From the NCBI GenBank assembly GCA_963742315.1, contig CAVULE010000003.1:868001-932000 (forward strand): a stretch of 64,000 nt of DNA. Direction: 5' to 3'. Below the pieces are notes generated by a model. The model had not been told where the DNA came from and did not search any database. It saw only the letters and a program-made list of their open reading frames with translations. Below are positions 61,377 through 64,000 of this stretch, piece by piece; within the stretch, counting starts at the first letter, position 1; each line of letters starts with the position of its first letter. The position numbers and the translations under genes are program-made. The stretch is from AV69 sp963742315 (GTDB lineage Bacteria > Verrucomicrobiota > Verrucomicrobiia > Chthoniobacterales > UBA10450).

Positions 61377-63809
61377 GTGGCTCGCTCAGCAAAAAACAGC
61401 GCCTGGAACGAAGTATTCGCGATCATCCTGCTCCTTACTGGCACGCTTCTTTTCTTCGCGTTGATTTCCTATAGCCCGCGCGATCTCCCTTCCTGGGTGC
61501 CGTGGAGTTACTTGTCGCCGCCAAACCGGCCGGCGCAAAATTTCATCGGTCCGTTCGGAGCCATTTTCGCGAGTGTATTTTATTTGCTCATTGGAGCGGC
61601 ATCCTATTTCCTCGCCGCGGCCCTGCTCGGTTTCGGCGCCGCCAAACTCTTCTATCCGCGTTTGCGCGTTATTGCGCGTTTGCCCTGGATTGTCCTCTTC
61701 ATCGTTTCCGGCGCCTGCCTCTTGCAATTGCAAACGCGCTACTTCTTTGATTGGAAAAAACTAAACATCCAGGGTCCGGGCGGGTCGATCGGTTATTTCT
61801 TTGGCAAAAAGCTTTTGCTCACCGCCATGGGCGATGTCGGTTCGATGATTCTTCTGGCCGGCATTTATCTCAGCGCGCTCATTCTCATGACCGGCCTGCG
61901 TCCGATCCATCTTGTCCGCGAAAGTGTCGCCGGTATTCGCAATGGGATAAATAGTTTTCGCGAATGGCGATTACACCGCGAAATGCGTCGCGCCGACATC
62001 AAGGGACAACTGGCGATCAGCGAACGTGAGCTGGCAAAACAACGCCGGTCGATTGAAAAGCAACTGAAGAAAAAAGGGGCGCCTGTCCCAGACCGAATTC
62101 TCATCTCGCCGGAAGAACTGGCCGGTCGTCCGAAACCGAAAGTAGTCGATACCACCGCGCTGCCGGAGGAGGCGCTCATGCCGCCTCGCAAGAAACCTTC
62201 GCTCGCAGAATTGCGGCCGGCAAAATCGAAACCATCGATCGCGGTGGCGGAAGCGCGAAGATTCGATGCCGAAAATTACGTCGTTCCGAGCATCGATTTG
62301 CTCGACGAACACGATCCCGAAGGGCGTGGCGGGGCGGATCCGGCCGAACTCGAGCAGGTGCAGGCGGTTTTGATCGAAACACTGGGGCAATTCGGGATTG
62401 CCGTGGCCGCGGGCGACATTACCAAAGGCCCGACGATCACGCGTTACGAAGTTTATCCCGCCAAGGGCGTACGGGTGGATAAAATCGTCTCGCTCGAACG
62501 GGACCTGGCCCGCGCGACCCGAGCGGAACGCATTAATATCCTGGCGCCGATTCCCGGGAAAGACACCGTTGGAATCGAAATCGCAAATACGCGCAAGATC
62601 AAAGTGACCTTGCGGGAATTGATGCAATCGGCCGATTGGGAAGAGGCGAAAAGGCGTTGCAAACTTCCGCTCGCGCTTGGGAAGGACGTTTACGGAAACG
62701 TCATTATTGCGGACCTGGCGCAAATGCCGCACCTGCTTATTGCCGGGACCACCGGCAGCGGCAAGAGCGTTTGCATCAATGCCCTGATCGCGAGCATTCT
62801 CTTTCGTTTCACCCCCGAAGAGCTGCGCTTCATCATGATCGATCCCAAGGTGGTGGAGATGCAGATTTACGAAAAACTGCCGCACCTCGCCTTCCCGGTG
62901 GTGACGGATCCGAAAAAAGTGTTGGTCGCCTTGCGCTGGTTAAGCGAGGAAATCGACCGGCGTTACAAGATTTTTGCGCGCGTCGGCATGCGTAACATTA
63001 CCAGTTTCAACGCTCGGCCCCCGAAGAAGACGCAAAAAGAATTGGATGATGCAGCTGCCGCCGTCTCTGGCGGCAGGGAAGACGATTCTGCCGCCGAGAG
63101 GGCGGCAGCTACAATTCGCGTTCCGCGCGAGGGCGAACTCATTATCCCCGATAAGCTCCCATATATCGTGCTCATCATCGATGAACTGGCCGATTTGATG
63201 CAGACTGCGCCAGCCGATGTGGAAAGCAGCATTGCACGAATGGCTGCGATCGCGCGCGCCGCCGGAATTCATCTCATTCTGGCAACGCAAACGCCGCGGG
63301 CCGACGTCATCACCGGCGTGATCAAGGCGAATATTCCGAGCCGTATCGCGTTCCAGGTCGCGAGCAAGATCGATAGCCGGGTTATTCTTGACGAAAACGG
63401 TGCAGACCGTTTGCTGGGCCAGGGCGACATGTTGTATCTGCCGCCGAGCACCTCGCGATTAATCCGCGCTCAAGGTGTGCTGGTGACAGATGATGAGATT
63501 CGAGAGCTGGTCGATTTTGTTTCCGCGCAGGCCACTCCAGGGTTTGACAGCGCGATGCAGGAAAAATTGCAATCGGGCACAGTTCCGGCTGACGACGTTA
63601 CCGAGGAAGACGAAGAACTGGTGGAAAAATGTCTCGAGATAATTCGTCAGGAAAAGCGCGCCTCGACTTCCCTGTTGCAGCGCCGGCTTCGACTTGGGTA
63701 TACCAGGGCTGCGCGCATCGTTGATATTCTCGAGCAGCGCGGTATTTTAGGTCCCGGCGAAGGCGCGAAGCCGCGCGAGATTCTGGTCGATCTCGACGCC
63801 GCGGTCTAA
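61377..63809 (+). CDS. ftsK: DNA translocase FtsK
   Basis: The 810-residue protein has four N-terminal membrane helices (about 15-175), a charged linker and the translocase motor. Walker A AGTTGSGKS (456-464), Walker B YIVLIIDELADLM (from 596), RAAGIHLILATQTP and VITGVIKANIPSRIAFQVASK are present. A C-terminal winged-helix gamma domain (about 735-805) reads KOPS-type sites. It pumps chromosomes at division. A 21-codon insertion (559-579) between the two Walker motifs is encoded by a REP element (63051-63113). GTG 61377 is the only in-frame start near the first helix. Confidence 0.95.
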   Translation: MARSAKNSAWNEVFAIILLLTGTLLFFALISYSPRDLPSWVPWSYLSPPNRPAQNFIGPFGAIFASVFYLLIGAASYFLAAALLGFGAAKLFYPRLRVIARLPWIVLFIVSGACLLQLQTRYFFDWKKLNIQGPGGSIGYFFGKKLLLTAMGDVGSMILLAGIYLSALILMTGLRPIHLVRESVAGIRNGINSFREWRLHREMRRADIKGQLAISERELAKQRRSIEKQLKKKGAPVPDRILISPEELAGRPKPKVVDTTALPEEALMPPRKKPSLAELRPAKSKPSIAVAEARRFDAENYVVPSIDLLDEHDPEGRGGADPAELEQVQAVLIETLGQFGIAVAAGDITKGPTITRYEVYPAKGVRVDKIVSLERDLARATRAERINILAPIPGKDTVGIEIANTRKIKVTLRELMQSADWEEAKRRCKLPLALGKDVYGNVIIADLAQMPHLLIAGTTGSGKSVCINALIASILFRFTPEELRFIMIDPKVVEMQIYEKLPHLAFPVVTDPKKVLVALRWLSEEIDRRYKIFARVGMRNITSFNARPPKKTQKELDDAAAAVSGGREDDSAAERAAATIRVPREGELIIPDKLPYIVLIIDELADLMQTAPADVESSIARMAAIARAAGIHLILATQTPRADVITGVIKANIPSRIAFQVASKIDSRVILDENGADRLLGQGDMLYLPPSTSRLIRAQGVLVTDDEIRELVDFVSAQATPGFDSAMQEKLQSGTVPADDVTEEDEELVEKCLEIIRQEKRASTSLLQRRLRLGYTRAARIVDILEQRGILGPGEGAKPREILVDLDAAV
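63051..63113. repeat. REP pair inserted in frame in ftsK
   Basis: It spans 63 bases, exactly 21 codons. On the minus strand it reads TGTAGC then CTGCCGCC-ctct-CGGCGGCAG, an AATCGTCTTCC spacer and CTGCCGCC-agagac-GGCGGCAG. It matches the repeat before dapB (49513-49577) and the half unit at 57556. It lies in the loop between the Walker A and B strands of the motor domain. Confidence 0.9.
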
Positions 63810-63824
63810 TCGGCAAGAGACAAC

Positions 63825-64000
63825 ATGTCCATCGAAGGACTAGGCAGAAAATTTCAGGAAGCGCGCAAAGCACGCAACCTTTCGCTTGAGGAAGCTGCGA
63901 GGCTAACGAGAATTAGACAGTCACGCCTGGCCGAGATCGAAGCGGACGATTTTTCGAACTTTCCCAGTCTGGCCTACGCCAAGGGGTTTCTGCAAATCTA
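63825..64000 (+). CDS. RodZ-like helix-turn-helix protein (5' part)
   Basis: The frame from ATG 63825 runs off the window. The 58 residues seen (MSIEGLGRKFQEARKARNLS…) match the cytoplasmic HTH domain of RodZ/YfgA-type proteins: GRKFQEARKARNLSLEEAAR, then RIRQSRLAEIEADDF and FPSLAYAKGFLQIY. RodZ links MreB to cell-shape control. The membrane segment and periplasmic part would lie beyond the edge, so confirmation is not possible here. It follows ftsK by 15 bases. Confidence 0.75.
   Translation, partial: MSIEGLGRKFQEARKARNLSLEEAARLTRIRQSRLAEIEADDFSNFPSLAYAKGFLQI

Noticed and set aside
1..64000. CRISPR array, rRNA operon, prophage
   Set aside because: No regularly spaced direct repeats with unique spacers, no rRNA-like sequence and no phage structural genes were seen. 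The repeats present are palindromic, with irregular spacing.

Overview
The window reads as chromosomal sequence from a soil- or freshwater-type Gram-negative bacterium, most likely of the Verrucomicrobiota (Spartobacteria/Chthoniobacterales-like). That placement is inferred from the character of the proteins: GxxExxY protein, DUF885, DUF6958, TPR-cyclases, GspE/PilB plus GspF with a GspG-like pseudopilin, and many palindromic intergenic repeats. No rRNA or other marker proves it. Gram-negative envelope genes (OmpA-like proteins, a lipoprotein, POT transporter) and lysine/DAP synthesis genes fit. There is one tRNA (Arg, UCU) and no CRISPR array or prophage.

Layout. 0.3-7 kb: ispD, a truncated MATE efflux gene, a coiled-coil/OmpA-BON/Ras-like GTPase triad whose GTPase is broken, a transposase remnant, tRNA-Arg and a secreted protein. 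7-18 kb: short-chain acyl-CoA and propionate metabolism, with a hotdog thioesterase, a methylcitrate operon (prpD-prpB-prpC), a fused 3-oxoacid CoA-transferase, a decayed MFS transporter, a split IcmF-type B12-dependent acyl-CoA mutase with its GTPase chaperone, and an SDR reductase. 18-25 kb: cupin, dinB, a second decayed MATE gene, VOC protein, thiolase and a glutaryl-CoA-dehydrogenase-like enzyme. 25-40 kb: a cyclase-TPR protein, a TPR protein, a two-subunit ATP-citrate-lyase-like enzyme, a GxxExxY element, DUF6958 and HD proteins, an aconitase, a second cyclase-TPR protein and an isocitrate-dehydrogenase-family enzyme. 40-46 kb: type II secretion/type IV pilus genes (two ATPases, platform protein, pseudopilin). 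46-53 kb: minus-strand biosynthetic genes trpA-dapF-dapA-dapB-folK-panB-ompA-like, then lysE remnant and queE on the plus strand. 53-57 kb: a GT-B-like protein and a REP-associated tyrosine transposase (RAYT) bracketed by near-identical 79/78-bp repeats, a HAD phosphatase and a glutamine amidotransferase. 57-64 kb: a 48-residue membrane protein, DUF885 protein, POT transporter, lipoprotein, ftsK and the start of a rodZ-like gene.

The metabolic genes form a plausible unit: propionyl-CoA enters the methylcitrate cycle, branched and straight acyl-CoAs are interconverted by the B12 mutase, thiolase/CoA-transferase/acyl-CoA dehydrogenase handle short-chain acids, and citrate is cleaved or interconverted by the citrate-lyase, aconitase and IDH genes.

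The most unusual feature is the repeat system. About seventeen REP-like palindromes, most starting with GTAG or GGAG, lie between genes next to a RAYT. At least three palindromes lie in frame inside conserved genes (ftsK, trpA, the B12 mutase). A second theme is recurring single-nucleotide frameshifts in otherwise well conserved genes. These may be real decay or consensus errors in the assembly, and they should be resolved before any pseudogene call is trusted.
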